Of a DNA stretch of 64,000 nucleotides, positions 12,788-23,861 are shown piece after piece (the first letter of the stretch is position 1; every line of letters begins with the position of its first letter). Position numbers and translations under genes: made by a program. The DNA is from Dactylonectria macrodidyma (lineage: Eukaryota > Ascomycota > Sordariomycetes > Hypocreales > Nectriaceae), in contig JAGMUV010000006.1 in NCBI GenBank assembly GCA_020744425.1, forward strand, positions 3,472,001 through 3,536,000, written 5' to 3'. The notes under the pieces are model-generated. The model had not been told where the DNA came from and did not search any database. It was given only the letters and a program-made list of their open reading frames with translations.

Positions 12788-14389
12788 TCAATTATTGATC
12801 GACGCCTCGTGATTCCCTGCTCCGAATACCCCCTCGGTGTACTCTCCACAAAGTTGACGAAATGGAATAAATTCGTTTGTTGAGTCGGCAAATGCTCCAC
12901 CGTAAGCATCATGCAAAGACTCGTCCTCGGGATAATTCGTTTGAGAGACCCAGTTACGGCCATCAATCAAGCGACTGGTGAGCGGTTCTCTAGCTCTATT
13001 TGCTTCCACAGCAGCCTTAAGCATACGCTGAAGAAAAGGAAAATACCACATTTCCTGGTAGTATTCCATGAAACTCGTCTTAGGACCACTTTGATGGAAA
13101 AATGCAAAGGTTTGCCTCGTCGCAACGTTTGTGCCGAGCTTCAATGAGCCGATCCATTCCTTGGCCGTCGGTCTTGGGTCAATCGTATCCGATATCGAAT
13201 CAAAAATCCGGCGTAAGGCTAAAAAGACGTATGACGGCATCTGAATTCTGTATGGCTTAAATGAGCCTTGGTCATTTAGCACATCTTCTAAGACAAGGGC
13301 ACTATGATCGGTAAGTTTAAAGTTCAGCTTCCTCAGCCAGACTTCATTGATGGCCCTGTTTTGAACGAGCCCATGCTCATGATCGACGGACATGTAGAAC
13401 TCGGTCTGATCGGTTTCATTCTGCTTCTCCTTTGGGAGCACTCTAGTTCCGGTGAGACCTGGGACCCAGCCACCTGTAAGCTCCTTCGTCCGATAGACTT
13501 CTTGACGACCCATCACTTTGCCGATATAATACTGGTCTGATGAGTTGATGTGTCTGATCTTTGGGTCATAGATCTCGGCAACCAACCCCAGTGCGGCATC
13601 GATAACCTTGCGCAGGTCGCCGACAGGCCCAATCATAATTCCGGCGTTCACCCAAATAGGATCGGCGTAGCTCGTTTCACTGACGCCTTCTCGTTTTGGA
13701 CCGAATATGTTGTGCGGTAAGTGAGATGGTGGTAAGGCCCAGCATTGTGCTTCGTCCGGGAACCTGGGGAAGCACAGTTTTCCAGCGGAGAAGAATACTG
13801 TTTGACGTAGGCTCCTCGAATGGGCTTCTTCGACAGTGATACCAAAACGGTCTGCAAGGTGCTTATCGGCCCTTGCAGCAGTATCAAAGTAACGCTCAAT
13901 AAAGACATCGACAGGCAGTTGGGCCAGGACATCATAGCCATCCGTGGCTATGACCAGGTCGTCATCGTGAGCACCAGCAGGCCCATATAGATACCTCTGA
14001 AGGGTGTGCAACTTGGCAATGTTATTACCCCCAGTCAAATTATATTTGCCTGGGCCATCATAACCTAGCATCGTGGGAATTGGATAACGATTGGCTAACT
14101 TTGAGGCTAAGCCGGTGCAGAATGGGAGCACTGGTCTTGATGCCCAGATGAGGTTGTGCACTCGTGAGGTCTTGGGTTTGTTCAACGACAGTGACTTGTA
14201 TGCGGCGTTTGCCATTTCCTAAGCCCGGTAATCAGCCTGCGGAGTCGTAAGGCATGCGACTCAAGATGGTATACGTACGGAATCAAAGGGGACTGTCGCC
14301 CAGACTAAGACAAAGAAGGCAACGCAGGCGGCAATGATGATGAAGGCTGGCGAGAGGAATCCCCGCCGTAATTTGTTTTGGAACAGCAT
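12788..14389 (-). CDS. Type II membrane glycosyltransferase, PLOD-like fold
   Basis: Exons 14279-14389 and 12788-14218 (60-nt intron, GTACGT...TTAG) give 513 aa. The first exon adds a short basic N-terminus and one membrane anchor (residues about 13-32, rich in Ile/Ala/Val/Phe), so the body would lie in the Golgi/ER lumen. Conserved blocks match the glucosyltransferase-like domain of lysyl hydroxylases (PLOD): ATDGYDV near residue 130 (the DxxD metal site), FFSAGKLCFP, WVNAGIMIGP, SSDQYYIGKV and SVDHEHGLVQN. No prolyl/lysyl hydroxylase (2-oxoglutarate) domain follows, so it is a stand-alone transferase. Acceptor and sugar are unknown. Confidence 0.72.
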
Positions 14390-16246
14390 CTTGGCCAGTG
14401 TTCACTCAAAGACAATCACTCAAGAGAGTAACGAAGAGGATGATAGAGATTGAAGAGACAGAGAGAAGGCGAATCACTCTAGCCGAACATACATGGCAGG
14501 AAATGCCACATATTGTAGACATCCGACCCCTTTTTCTTCAAGATACGCCACCAGAGGCAGAGTCTGAGGAGTCTGAATTTAAGTCACAAATGAAGCGATA
14601 TAATGCCGAGGGGGCCAATCAGATATCGATAAATTTAAGGTCTGACCAATCACGAGTCTCAGAAGCGCCAGAAAAAGGTGGAGATGAGCAGCTGTACTGA
14701 AACCTACCTTAGTCGCAAAAAATGGATCGCATGTTGGAATAACGCATTCCTGACGGCCCGCGTGTATTCGGAATCGGCATGTGTGTCCAGGTATCCTTTT
14801 TGCCAAGGCAAAATTTACCGTGAACTAGGTACATCGGCCGGGACGAGGGATTCTGAGGCTATTTGCACCTGGCTTGCCTCTTCTATCGCTTCGATCAAGG
14901 TACTCCGTCCGTAGCCTGGTTTTGTGTGTAGATTCCGACCACCAGACCCCCCAGCTGAGTGTCAAACCCGATAAGAAGTAACGATCATGATTTGCGTACT
15001 GGCCAGGCCTCAACCCTTCTCTACCCCTATCAGTGGGCGCTAGCTGAGCGGACAGTGGGCCGTAATTTCCACCATGAGATTTCCTAGGACTAGTGTCCAA
15101 TAGTGTACTGTAGTGGCTGACTGCAGAAATGTCGCGAGTGCGTCATCTGCCGAGGCATGTCCTTGGTGATCAATGGGGTAGGGAAAACAAGAGACTGTAA
15201 TAATGTCAGATGGGGCACTGGAGTGTCAAGGGCCGTGGAGCGAAGCGCGCTGCTTAAGTATTTACACAGTGACCAATTATCCCTTGAATTTGTAGACTAA
15301 TTACCCATTTTGTCCTGTTTCGTGATTTTGCCCAAGCTGTCAGAGCGCATCACGTTGTCTCATCTAGCATCCCTTTGCCTCTGGTATTGAAACCAACACC
15401 TCGTCACCTGAATCTAGCCTTCAGTCAGTTTGCACACCGTCCAATCAAGTTTGACCTTATTTTGTTTAATTTTCCCTATATGAGCCCACTCTATGTCTCT
15501 AGCCCGATCTGCACCAGCCGCATCTCCCTGCAACAAAATGTCCAGGAAACCCATTTAGAGGGAATAAGTGTAATACAGATTGAATTGGCAACATCTTGCT
15601 TCATAACCGGCACTGGAGTAAGTACTCAACTGGAACTCTTGATTGTTGCACCTAGGAACACTCCATAAATTTATAACACTCTCAAAGCTGACATAATAGA
15701 CATTGTCTACGATATATACGTGAGACACTACCACCACCAATTCACTCAGTATCTTAGGTGAATGTAAATGTTGCGCTAGAGAGGTATCTAGCGAGAGCTC
15801 TGCGAGGTCTTCTCTCCCTACAGTGGGTGTGCCATGGGATTCCACTGACGCAGATTACTTGCATTGCTTGATCCTTTGGGTCTATAACGAACGTCACCGA
15901 AATTCACCTGGACAGTTCAACGAGAGCGCGAAAGGTGTGCCGCGTGCTGATAGGATATGAGATTTCTTTGAACCTGGCCGTAGCTAAACGGGTACTCATC
16001 TCCTCGCAGATGCACAAATTATACGTTGATTACAAGTAGGTTATTTCATTCGGCAAGGAGATTGACATTAAGTTGCCGTTTTCAGAGGTCAACTTCAAGT
16101 TCTGGTAAAATTAAGTGGGCTTAGTGGAACGAAGCATTAGACGTTATGTAGGAAGTGGTGGCGGAATGAGTGATTGTGTATATTTCATTAATACTGGTCT
16201 TGCTAAATCAGATAAATGATATTTTATCCGTATAGGTGCTATAGTG
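14390..16246. other. Intergenic, 1.86 kb, no supported gene
   Basis: Only short unsupported open frames occur, including one of 100 codons at 14398-14700 with no recognisable domain. From about 15,300 the sequence becomes AT-rich. No tRNA or clear element end was seen. Confidence 0.5.
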
Positions 16247-17128
16247 CTAAGATTTGAGTTTATGTAAAACACGGGTGTTCTCAGCTGAGCGGTATAAATG
16301 ACTACCTTGTGTCACTCTTCCTTTTTCCAGTGTATGTAACATATCCAAGAAATAAGGCAGGAACGCTCCAGTTTCCACTTCAAACCCCTGATGGTGGCCT
16401 GGGACGTCAAACCTGGGACACCCTAGGATCTTTGCTTGCTCATTCGTCGCCCTGGCAAAGAATGCATCCTTGCAGCGAACACCCCTCATCAGACCAATGC
16501 TGGTTCCGTTCTCTTTTAAGCGCCATAAGTTTGGTACGTAGCCCATCTGAATCGGAAACTCGTTCTCCCAGAAGTTTCGTTTATTCCATGCCTCTGCTTC
16601 CACGCACGGCGGAACCCCTTCAGCGTCATACCCTATGAGCCTTGCAGAAAATTCTTTATCTGCCTCTTCTAGGCCGTGAGTTTCGTAGATCTCAACGAGG
16701 TGAAGAAACCACTCGAAAATTTCAGAAGCATCCGGGAGTAAACACGACGTGGGCGCCTCGTGGGCAATTAGATGGTCAACCATCTGGGGGAAGTCATGGG
16801 CGAACTGGAACCCGAAGATGCCACCACTGCTGCTGCCAAATATGATGGACTTGTCGAACCCCATGGCTAAAATGACGGCGCGGATGTCTCGTGCTTGCTG
16901 CGGTGGACTAAGTTTCTTGTTGACTTTAGCTTCACTGGCTGACATCTGACGTCGGTCCAAAGTCACGCAGGTGAACTTATCAGCCAGTGCAGCCATGATA
17001 GGGAAATATTGCCGCCCATGCCCGTTCCCACCAGGGACAAAGGTGATAAGAGGGCCTGTGCCTCGATACCAGTAATGCAAGTCACAGTCTTCATTGTGAA
17101 CAACTGCATTCGTAAGGTTTAGTGTCAT
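16247..17128 (-). CDS. Alpha/beta hydrolase fold protein
   Basis: A single exon encodes 293 aa, the usual length. After an N-terminal strand, VPGGNGHGRQY (residues 31-41) forms the oxyanion-hole loop. CVTLDRRQMS follows, and then the nucleophile elbow IFGSSSGG with Ser100 in GxSxG. A candidate catalytic His is in PGHHQGFE near residue 255. The acid is not certain. It resembles small soluble esterase/haloperoxidase-type hydrolases with no signal peptide, so it is probably cytosolic. It stands alone between two gene-poor stretches, and the substrate cannot be inferred. Confidence 0.82.
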   Translation of the reverse strand: MTLNLTNAVVHNEDCDLHYWYRGTGPLITFVPGGNGHGRQYFPIMAALADKFTCVTLDRRQMSASEAKVNKKLSPPQQARDIRAVILAMGFDKSIIFGSSSGGIFGFQFAHDFPQMVDHLIAHEAPTSCLLPDASEIFEWFLHLVEIYETHGLEEADKEFSARLIGYDAEGVPPCVEAEAWNKRNFWENEFPIQMGYVPNLWRLKENGTSIGLMRGVRCKDAFFARATNEQAKILGCPRFDVPGHHQGFEVETGAFLPYFLDMLHTLEKGRVTQGSHLYRSAENTRVLHKLKS

Positions 17129-19324
17129 CGTAAAAATGTCTCTGATAAGTTTGGTACCGAGGCAATGGGATGGGTTGTTCTGATGGGGTGAATAAATGTA
17201 TAACCCAGTCAGCAGTAGCAGGCCGTACTACTGATGCATATTTTAGAGGATACGCTCTTCATAGGAATACTAGTAATTGGACGTTTTCCACCATAGTACT
17301 GGACGGAAGGGCTATAGGAGTGGTATGAGAAGTTGCTGCGTAGTAAGCGGACTAACCGGCTGACTTCCCGGATTTCCGTTGCTGACCCCATGAGTCACTT
17401 CGGCGAGCTGGATAAATTCACTCTATCAATTGCCAGGATAAACGAACTTTCCGGCTGTTTTCCCGGACTCCCGCTGCTGATCTCAATGAGTCATTTGTAT
17501 TGACGGTGAGCCGAATAAGTTTATCGCACCTTTGCCAGGAGTACCGATGCCTCATTGCATGTTTCACTCATCAAGTCTGCCCCCAAGAGTCTCTATCCGT
17601 TTCGAAACCTCTCAATACGCCAAAACCCGCGTGTCTCCAGAGCTAGGTGTTATGTCCTCTCTGATATGCTTTCGTACACGTAGAATGGGACGTAAAAAAG
17701 CACTTAACGACGTCGCGAGCAGTTGAAACCAGCGAGCCTAATACAAGCTGTGGCTTCTCAGAAACTTATAGCTCAAGCACATGAACGGAGACTATGGAAA
17801 AAAATTCACCTGCCAAATGCTGTAGGTTGGGAACAATGGTGTAACGAAGATGCATTGGTTTACAGTGGTGCTACTTACCCGGCTGGCGGGTACATCCTAA
17901 TATTCGGCTCTGAGGCTTCTTTAATGTAAACTAAGTCAAAATACTTAAGCATCAGCCAAAATCAGCAATAATTTTCCCACACCTCATCCATAACTAGCTC
18001 AGCTGCGTCATATAGAAAACATACAGCACTTGTATTCTCTTCATCCACTTCTGTTTGAGAAGGTAGCTAACAGAAGACACAGTGTCTTTTCAGGCGCCAC
18101 CAACTCCCCTAGAGCGGGTAGGAAGTGAGTAGTGTCCCTTTGAATAGCTGTGAATAGAGGTGGAGGTTCTGGCTTAGAACTAGGCTAAAGAAAATATCCC
18201 CGCGAGGAGTACGTGGAGTGCTCGGTACTGGAGATTTCTGTCAGTGCCTCGTTCTCAAGATAAGCCAAGCCAAGTGATATATCTGGCTGGCGTTCGGCTG
18301 ATGGGGCTGGGATCTTAGTTTCGAGGTAGAGGAAAATATCTTCTTCGCGCAGAGTTTAGATACGACAAGAAGCGCGTACTAAGCGGCCTCATCTCAGAGC
18401 CATAGAGATGTGGTGACTATGCAGCGGAACCACCTAGTCGTCTCTATGGAGAGGAGTGAGATCAGGGGGAAGGGCTAGCACGCTGCAGTGGAAATAAACA
18501 AGGAGGTACGTCTGGACACTAAATCAACCAAGGGAGATCAAGAATGGTTGCAAAGCCCTGTCGAAAAGCACTGGTAGATCTGACTGGTGTATCATACCTT
18601 GGCGTCTCCCTAAAGGCAACTGTGCCCTATTTCGACAGTTGGTGGGCAGCCGAGCTGTCAAGTTGCAGATCCAATAAGCCAGACGTGGGAAGACATGGTC
18701 ATTGTACGAGGCATTGTAAAATTGGTTGACGTTTGCAGGATAGATGAACGAATTGATGCCTTTTAATGGATTTGTGGGCGGCTAAATGTCGTCGGGGGCG
18801 AGGCTCAACCGACCAGCGTCACCTGGAACAGAGCCCATGACAGAAGGTCTTACCTCTCCAGGCCTGACCTCACCTCTCCTTCACAGGTGGCGGCATCAGC
18901 GTCAAACTTTCCAACATCTCGCCCTTTGGTCTTTGTGCTGCTGGCGAGATAAGGGAAGTTTGTGGATATTTGAGGATTATGCAGGGGCGTTATATTCCAT
19001 TTAATAATGACGGACATGGCAGGGTATCAGTGTACCTAGACCAAGGCTGCACCCAGGGTCAGAGCTCAGTGGATCAGTAGATTAATCTGCCGAACTTTTA
19101 TTAGGCTCACTATGCTCTGTGAGAATGAATCCGTTTCAAGTACTTCGGGAAAAAGCCTAGGAGGAACAACACCTTTCGGAGTCGAAGCGCAATGCCAGCA
19201 CGAGCACAAAGCAGATTAGTAGGCAAGAATGGCACGGAACGCTACAGTCTGAACAGAACAAAATGGCGTTGACCCTCTTAACTAGCAACCACAACTGAAT
19301 TGTTTTTTACATCTCAATCGCTCA
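17129..19324. other. Gene-poor region, 2.2 kb, AT-rich and decayed
   Basis: Apart from the diverged tandem duplication at 17347-17539 I see no supported gene. Short open frames (for example 18544-18729) have no recognised domain; the area around 18540-18750 could be a degraded coding relic, since two frames alternate there, but I cannot name it. Confidence 0.4.
17347..17539. repeat. Diverged tandem duplication, two units of about 95 bp
   Basis: Unit 1 (17347-17438) and unit 2 (17440-17539) share ccggctg, ttcccgga, gctga, atgagtca, a central g(g)ataa-type stretch and a closing tgccagga. Many differences are C/T exchanges. Confidence 0.6.
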
Positions 19325-20571
19325 TCATGAATACCCCTGGTGACTTACATCAGTAGTCTGGGTCTTGATGAGGCCCTGAAACGGGTCCTTTTCATCATCC
19401 TGCAAGTATTTTCCAGAATACCATTCCCAATACCCTTGCTCAAATATTGCCTCATACTGTAGAAGACTAAGCTGAAGATTGACTCGGCTCTGCTGTTGCG
19501 CTTTGCCCGTGATGACGTTGTAGAAAGCTTCCTGGAGCTCAAAGCACACCACCCGGATGTCTAGTTCTTGAGATCAGCTGCACCAACAGTGTCTTGCTTA
19601 CGTATCCACTCACATGAAGTAATATTTCCGGTTTGTTCATCGTATACGTACTTTTCTATGACGACGACCTTCATCTCGCTGAAGCCTTGTGTTCCTGGTT
19701 GAACGGATCTGACAATGTCCTGCAGTACAGGCTCGACGGCATCCATAGTGTCGCGATCAACGTCTGACCATCCAGCTAATGCTCGAGAAGCGATATTCTC
19801 GTGAAGCTCAGATGCAGTGCAATCGATGTTATGCTTGACTTCGGCCGGGTATTTAGTTGTGCGGAGCCTACAGATGGATGACTTGCGTTAGACTTCAAAG
19901 ATTCCAACGGAAGGGGGAAACTCATACCAAGACATTTTGACCATGTCTTCACAAGCAATCTTGGCAAACTCCTTACTCTGTTGCACCCGCTGTGTGAAGT
20001 CATTAGGGTTTCCATGTCGGCGGTTGACTTCCTTCCACCATTTCGCTGTCGACCAGCTTCTGAAATCCAGCATGCTCTGTCGATACTGTCCGACCTTGTC
20101 TGCAACCTGCGGCGACAAATTCTTTGGAAAGTTGACATACCAGAGCGAGGGGCATTCATCGTTCACTTGACGTGCCTGTGCTGCAACCTGTCCGATGGGC
20201 TGGGCCGCAGCGATGGAGGCACCGATTGCAGTGTAAAATTGATCCGAGTTGAAGCCAATATTCGCAAATATTTGTTCAAGCGCCGGGCCAAACACTGGCC
20301 CAAGACCTGGGACAGAGATTTGCCCAAGTCCTGGGACAAACACTGAGCTAAGAGACCCCCCCACCGCTCGTAGAGGTCCCTGCTGTCGCAATGCCGCTGC
20401 CGCTTCTGCGAGTGCGGCGTTGGCAAAAAATGGAAGGCTATTGATCGCCATGGCAGCTGTTCCATTTGATGGTGCTGGGGTTTGCGGTTGCGGCTCTGTC
20501 TCCAAACTTGCCCAGATATCTGGGCAGCTCGTGAGGGCGCCAGCGATGGCTATTGCGGTATTCTGTGCCAT
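19325..20571 (-). CDS. Unrecognised protein, possible distant member of the local paralogue family
   Basis: Exons 19928-20571, 19614-19867 and 19325-19560 give 377 aa. The second donor is GTGAGT at 19613; a GTAAGC 12 nt later is also in frame. A GTAAGT just before the stop could lead to a further exon, so the C-terminus is uncertain. I recognise no family. There is no signal peptide. Residues 40-105 are Ala/Gly/Leu-rich with PGLG repeats (at about 80 and 88); the rest is mixed charged sequence. The last third (SxIRVxCFEL, then FYNVITGK, then LSLLQYEAIFEQ) can be laid beside the C-terminus of the 25-kb gene (LIRMSFDSYTFYQSTGK, then LSVTKFSLNARKFEQ), which suggests shared descent; the GPLAGF core is missing. 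Confidence 0.6.
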
Positions 20572-21722
20572 GCTGCCGCGGCACCGGTTGTAGGTGAGGA
20601 GTAGATGAGATCTGAGAGGTTTGATACGGTATGGGTGTCTATCAAGTCAAAAGCATCGATAAACCGAGGTCTGTTGCTTAATCACCAAGTTTCAGTCACG
20701 GTCTGCTTGTATAACTCCTCATGTTTCTGTAGGTAGATTATCTGCTTACCCCCAGCGGAAGACATCTGATTTGCAAGGAATCTAGGACGGAGGCCTAGGC
20801 GAGAACCCAATACAGATTCAGCGTCACACTCAGAATGATTCAGAATGATGTTGGTAAGGTATGCGCTTTGACCTCGACAGAGAGGGGTACAGTAAGAAGC
20901 TTCATCGAATCTCCTAGCAAGGATACACCGACGGGGGTGTGACAGGAAGATGCGTTACGGAGCTCAAACATGCATGGGACTATTGATAGGAGCTGTAGGA
21001 TAGCACTAGAAGAAGTTGTCAAGCAGCTACGCTAGTGTTGTGATCTTCACACCGGTCTGAGAGCACACTGTTCGAGGCCTTTCCGTGGCTGGCTGAAGAC
21101 TTCTACGTATCTAATTGTGGGAATCTACGACGTCATTGATACCCAATGGTGGCTTGTGCTAGCTTCAGGTCATGAGGACAGCTCAGAATGGTCTGCATTG
21201 CTCGACACTAATGAGGGTCTTGGAGCTGCAAGCCTCTGCATGGCGGCCTTTATTGTAACCTTATGCCATACACCGCCTGTTCTTGTCCATTAACATCGCG
21301 ACTGTAGATGAAGATGCATCACCCCCTCACTGTTGTTTTGTGATGTGACACATTCCCCAAGTTTAGTCGTTCTTTTGTTACCTGTGGAATGTGAGAGTCT
21401 CCATGGCTCCTAGCCGCTTTGCAGGCCGCGCGTCGATTTCCCATTTGGAAATTATCGCCATCAGTAACCCTTGGGGCCTAGATGATGACGTCAGGACGGG
21501 ATGACGGATGGCTTCCATGTAGACGCTGATGCTGTAATTCTGCTCATGCTACTCTCCCGCTTAACACCTTATGAGGCACTCGTTGAAGAATAATGGAATT
21601 GAAAATAATGACAGAGTTCTCGCACGGAAAGAAGGAATTGTGTTTATATTTCTACGTAACTACATTCCTTTTCTTTTAGGAAAAAGCTTTTTCCTTTCAT
21701 CTTCGTCCCAGCAACTCGCCCT
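20572..21722. other. Intergenic, 1.15 kb
   Basis: Lies between the start of the 19-20 kb gene and the stop of the subtilase. No supported coding frame. The left part should hold the promoter of the minus-strand gene. Confidence 0.5.
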
Positions 21723-23861
21723 TCATGCAGCTGACAGGTCATTCCAGGGTTCTTTGAAGAATCTCCAGGCATACGCAAATGGTACACGAGGACTAAGCAG
21801 GCGGTAGTGCTTGATAATGACCTTGACATTGCCCTCAGTAATCTGCGGCCAGACAACCTGCTCAACATTGTTGCTGCGGTCAAATGTTTGCGTCGCGTCG
21901 ATGTCGAATTCTTCATTCCCCTGGTTGCCATGGCGTTGTTTATCACCTAACACGACCACAAGATTGAGATCATTAGACAGTGATGCACCAGGGAGGTCGG
22001 CATAAGCCATGGTCAATTTCAACGTCAAACCATGGCCGTCGGAAGAAAGGGGGACAGGAATGTCAGCTTCAAACGGTTCCTCTGTCTCTCCATCGATAGC
22101 ACCAATGCCGTACCCGGAAGAAGTGATGTGAGGCTCAACCATTTCGATGGTGTTTGCAATGTTGACTCGTCCAAATCCCGAATGCGGGTTGGGCCCTTCT
22201 GCAATGTGAACGGGCACGTACTGGCCTTTGACGGGCGTAGCACCATTGATGATGAGAGCTTTGATGAGAGATGCAGTGGGGTTCGTGATACCGTTGGTCT
22301 CGTCTGTGTAGCCGTTTTTGAGGAGACATTCTCGAACAGCAGCACAGCATCCAGCAACCAGTGGCGTAGCCATGCTGGTACCAGACAGATACAGGTACCG
22401 GCTGTCGTCCGAGACACCCGTTCTGTCGATACCGCTCAAGAACTTCTTCTTTCTCGACCTGGCAGACAAGATAGCGGTGCCAGGTGCTACCACGTCGGGC
22501 TTCAGCCTGTTCTCGGCACTTGGACCACGGCTACTGAACGCCGCGAGACCCTCCGGGTTGTCAGCCTGGTGGTCGTCCTTCAGAGGGTTTTTAGAGAACT
22601 TGTTCGGCCAGAAGGCGCCGTATGTGTACGGGTCGCCATTCTTTCCTGACAGTAAGGTGGGACGAAGGTTTTCCGATGCTCCGACGGTGATGCAGTTCTT
22701 TGCCGATGCCTCTGCGCCCAGTGAGCGGTCGTTGACTTTGCCGTCGAGGTTGGAGTCTTGTCCGTCGTTGCCAGCAGCAAAAAGAACCGTCATATCTTGA
22801 TGATCCCAAATGTATTTGTCAATGCTCTCAGCACTGTGGTCGTAGGGCCGCTGTATGTTTGTTGCTGGCAATGGCGTGCCCCACGAGTTGGTGTGGATGC
22901 GAGCACCAGCCTGATATCCCTGATCGAATAATTGACCAAGGTCCGGGGGATAGCCACCAAGGATTGATCGGCTACTCCAGTCGAATCTGACAAACATGGA
23001 CTGCACAATCAGGGATGCATCTGGAGCTGTGCCCTCGATGGAGCCCTCTGAGCTGTGCTGACCTCGGCCAAGGACGGAGCCACAGACGTGAGTACCATGG
23101 CCATCGAGGTCGTCCGAGCTGTTTTCCTTGGTACGACCCCAGGCGTAGAGCTGCTTCACTCGGCCGGCAAATGCGTCGTGGACATCTGTTGTGCTGCCAG
23201 TGTCGAAGCCAGTGTCGGCGACACAAATGATCTGGTCTTTGCCTTTGTAGATGGTGCCGTTGAGCATCGAATCATCAGATCTCAAGATTCGACGAGCAAT
23301 ATTGGTGAAGAGTGTGCGCTCGTTGACCGGATGGATGACTCGTACCTCGTCAAGAGCGGCGAGCTTACCCAACGCTTCGGCGTCAACCTTGACTCTCACC
23401 GTGCCAGAGTCGACTGAGATGGCCGTCTTGTTCACATCAGCCGCCTCCGAGATCTTGGCTATGAGGTCTTTGTCGATCTTGTCGACATCATGGTGCATGA
23501 GAATATCGATTTCTACCTTGTTGCTCGACTGAGTGTTTGCAATCGACACAGTGTCTGCGGTTTGAATCGAATCAGAGACAACAAACTCGTTCGAGTAGAC
23601 GTCGGCGTATTCGATGTACTTGAGAGCACGGATTTTGACCAACGAGTCCTTCGGGTAGCCGCATAGGTACAGCTGCTGGCTCTCATTTCCAACAAATTCG
23701 TGGATACTGACGCCGAGTGCTTTCAGCTCATTCTTCTGGGCCTTGTTCAAGGGTTCGCCAGTGGTTTGGACGAGAATGTGGTCAGAGCTTGATGCATCGT
23801 CATGCTGGTGCTTGTGGTCGGTGGCCACGGCATTGCCATTAAGGACGATTTCTTCAGGCAT
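21723..23861 (-). CDS. Subtilisin-like serine protease (S8, KP-43-like)
   Basis: An intronless frame of 712 aa from the ATG at 23861; the frame runs 39 nt further up but has no ATG. The triad is Asp in VADTGFDTG (near 216), His in DGHGTHVCG (near 255) and Ser in SGTSMATP (near 496), with the oxyanion Asn in AAGNDG. Residues 25-190 hold what look like two propeptide-like (I9-type) repeats, each ending in a 'valine-rich' beta segment (YADVYSNEFVV and VRVIHPVNERT). The C-terminal 150 residues look like the beta-barrel domain of KP-43-type subtilases (LTLKLTMAYADLPGA...LVVVLGD). There is no visible signal peptide, unlike secreted cuticle-degrading subtilases, so it may act inside the cell or leave by another route. 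It sits among the unknown paralogues. Confidence 0.85.
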   Translation of the reverse strand: MPEEIVLNGNAVATDHKHQHDDASSSDHILVQTTGEPLNKAQKNELKALGVSIHEFVGNESQQLYLCGYPKDSLVKIRALKYIEYADVYSNEFVVSDSIQTADTVSIANTQSSNKVEIDILMHHDVDKIDKDLIAKISEAADVNKTAISVDSGTVRVKVDAEALGKLAALDEVRVIHPVNERTLFTNIARRILRSDDSMLNGTIYKGKDQIICVADTGFDTGSTTDVHDAFAGRVKQLYAWGRTKENSSDDLDGHGTHVCGSVLGRGQHSSEGSIEGTAPDASLIVQSMFVRFDWSSRSILGGYPPDLGQLFDQGYQAGARIHTNSWGTPLPATNIQRPYDHSAESIDKYIWDHQDMTVLFAAGNDGQDSNLDGKVNDRSLGAEASAKNCITVGASENLRPTLLSGKNGDPYTYGAFWPNKFSKNPLKDDHQADNPEGLAAFSSRGPSAENRLKPDVVAPGTAILSARSRKKKFLSGIDRTGVSDDSRYLYLSGTSMATPLVAGCCAAVRECLLKNGYTDETNGITNPTASLIKALIINGATPVKGQYVPVHIAEGPNPHSGFGRVNIANTIEMVEPHITSSGYGIGAIDGETEEPFEADIPVPLSSDGHGLTLKLTMAYADLPGASLSNDLNLVVVLGDKQRHGNQGNEEFDIDATQTFDRSNNVEQVVWPQITEGNVKVIIKHYRLLSPRVPFAYAWRFFKEPWNDLSAA

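Noticed and set aside
14398..14700. 100-codon frame next to the glycosyltransferase
   Set aside because: No similarity, charged low-information sequence, lies in the promoter of the minus-strand gene.
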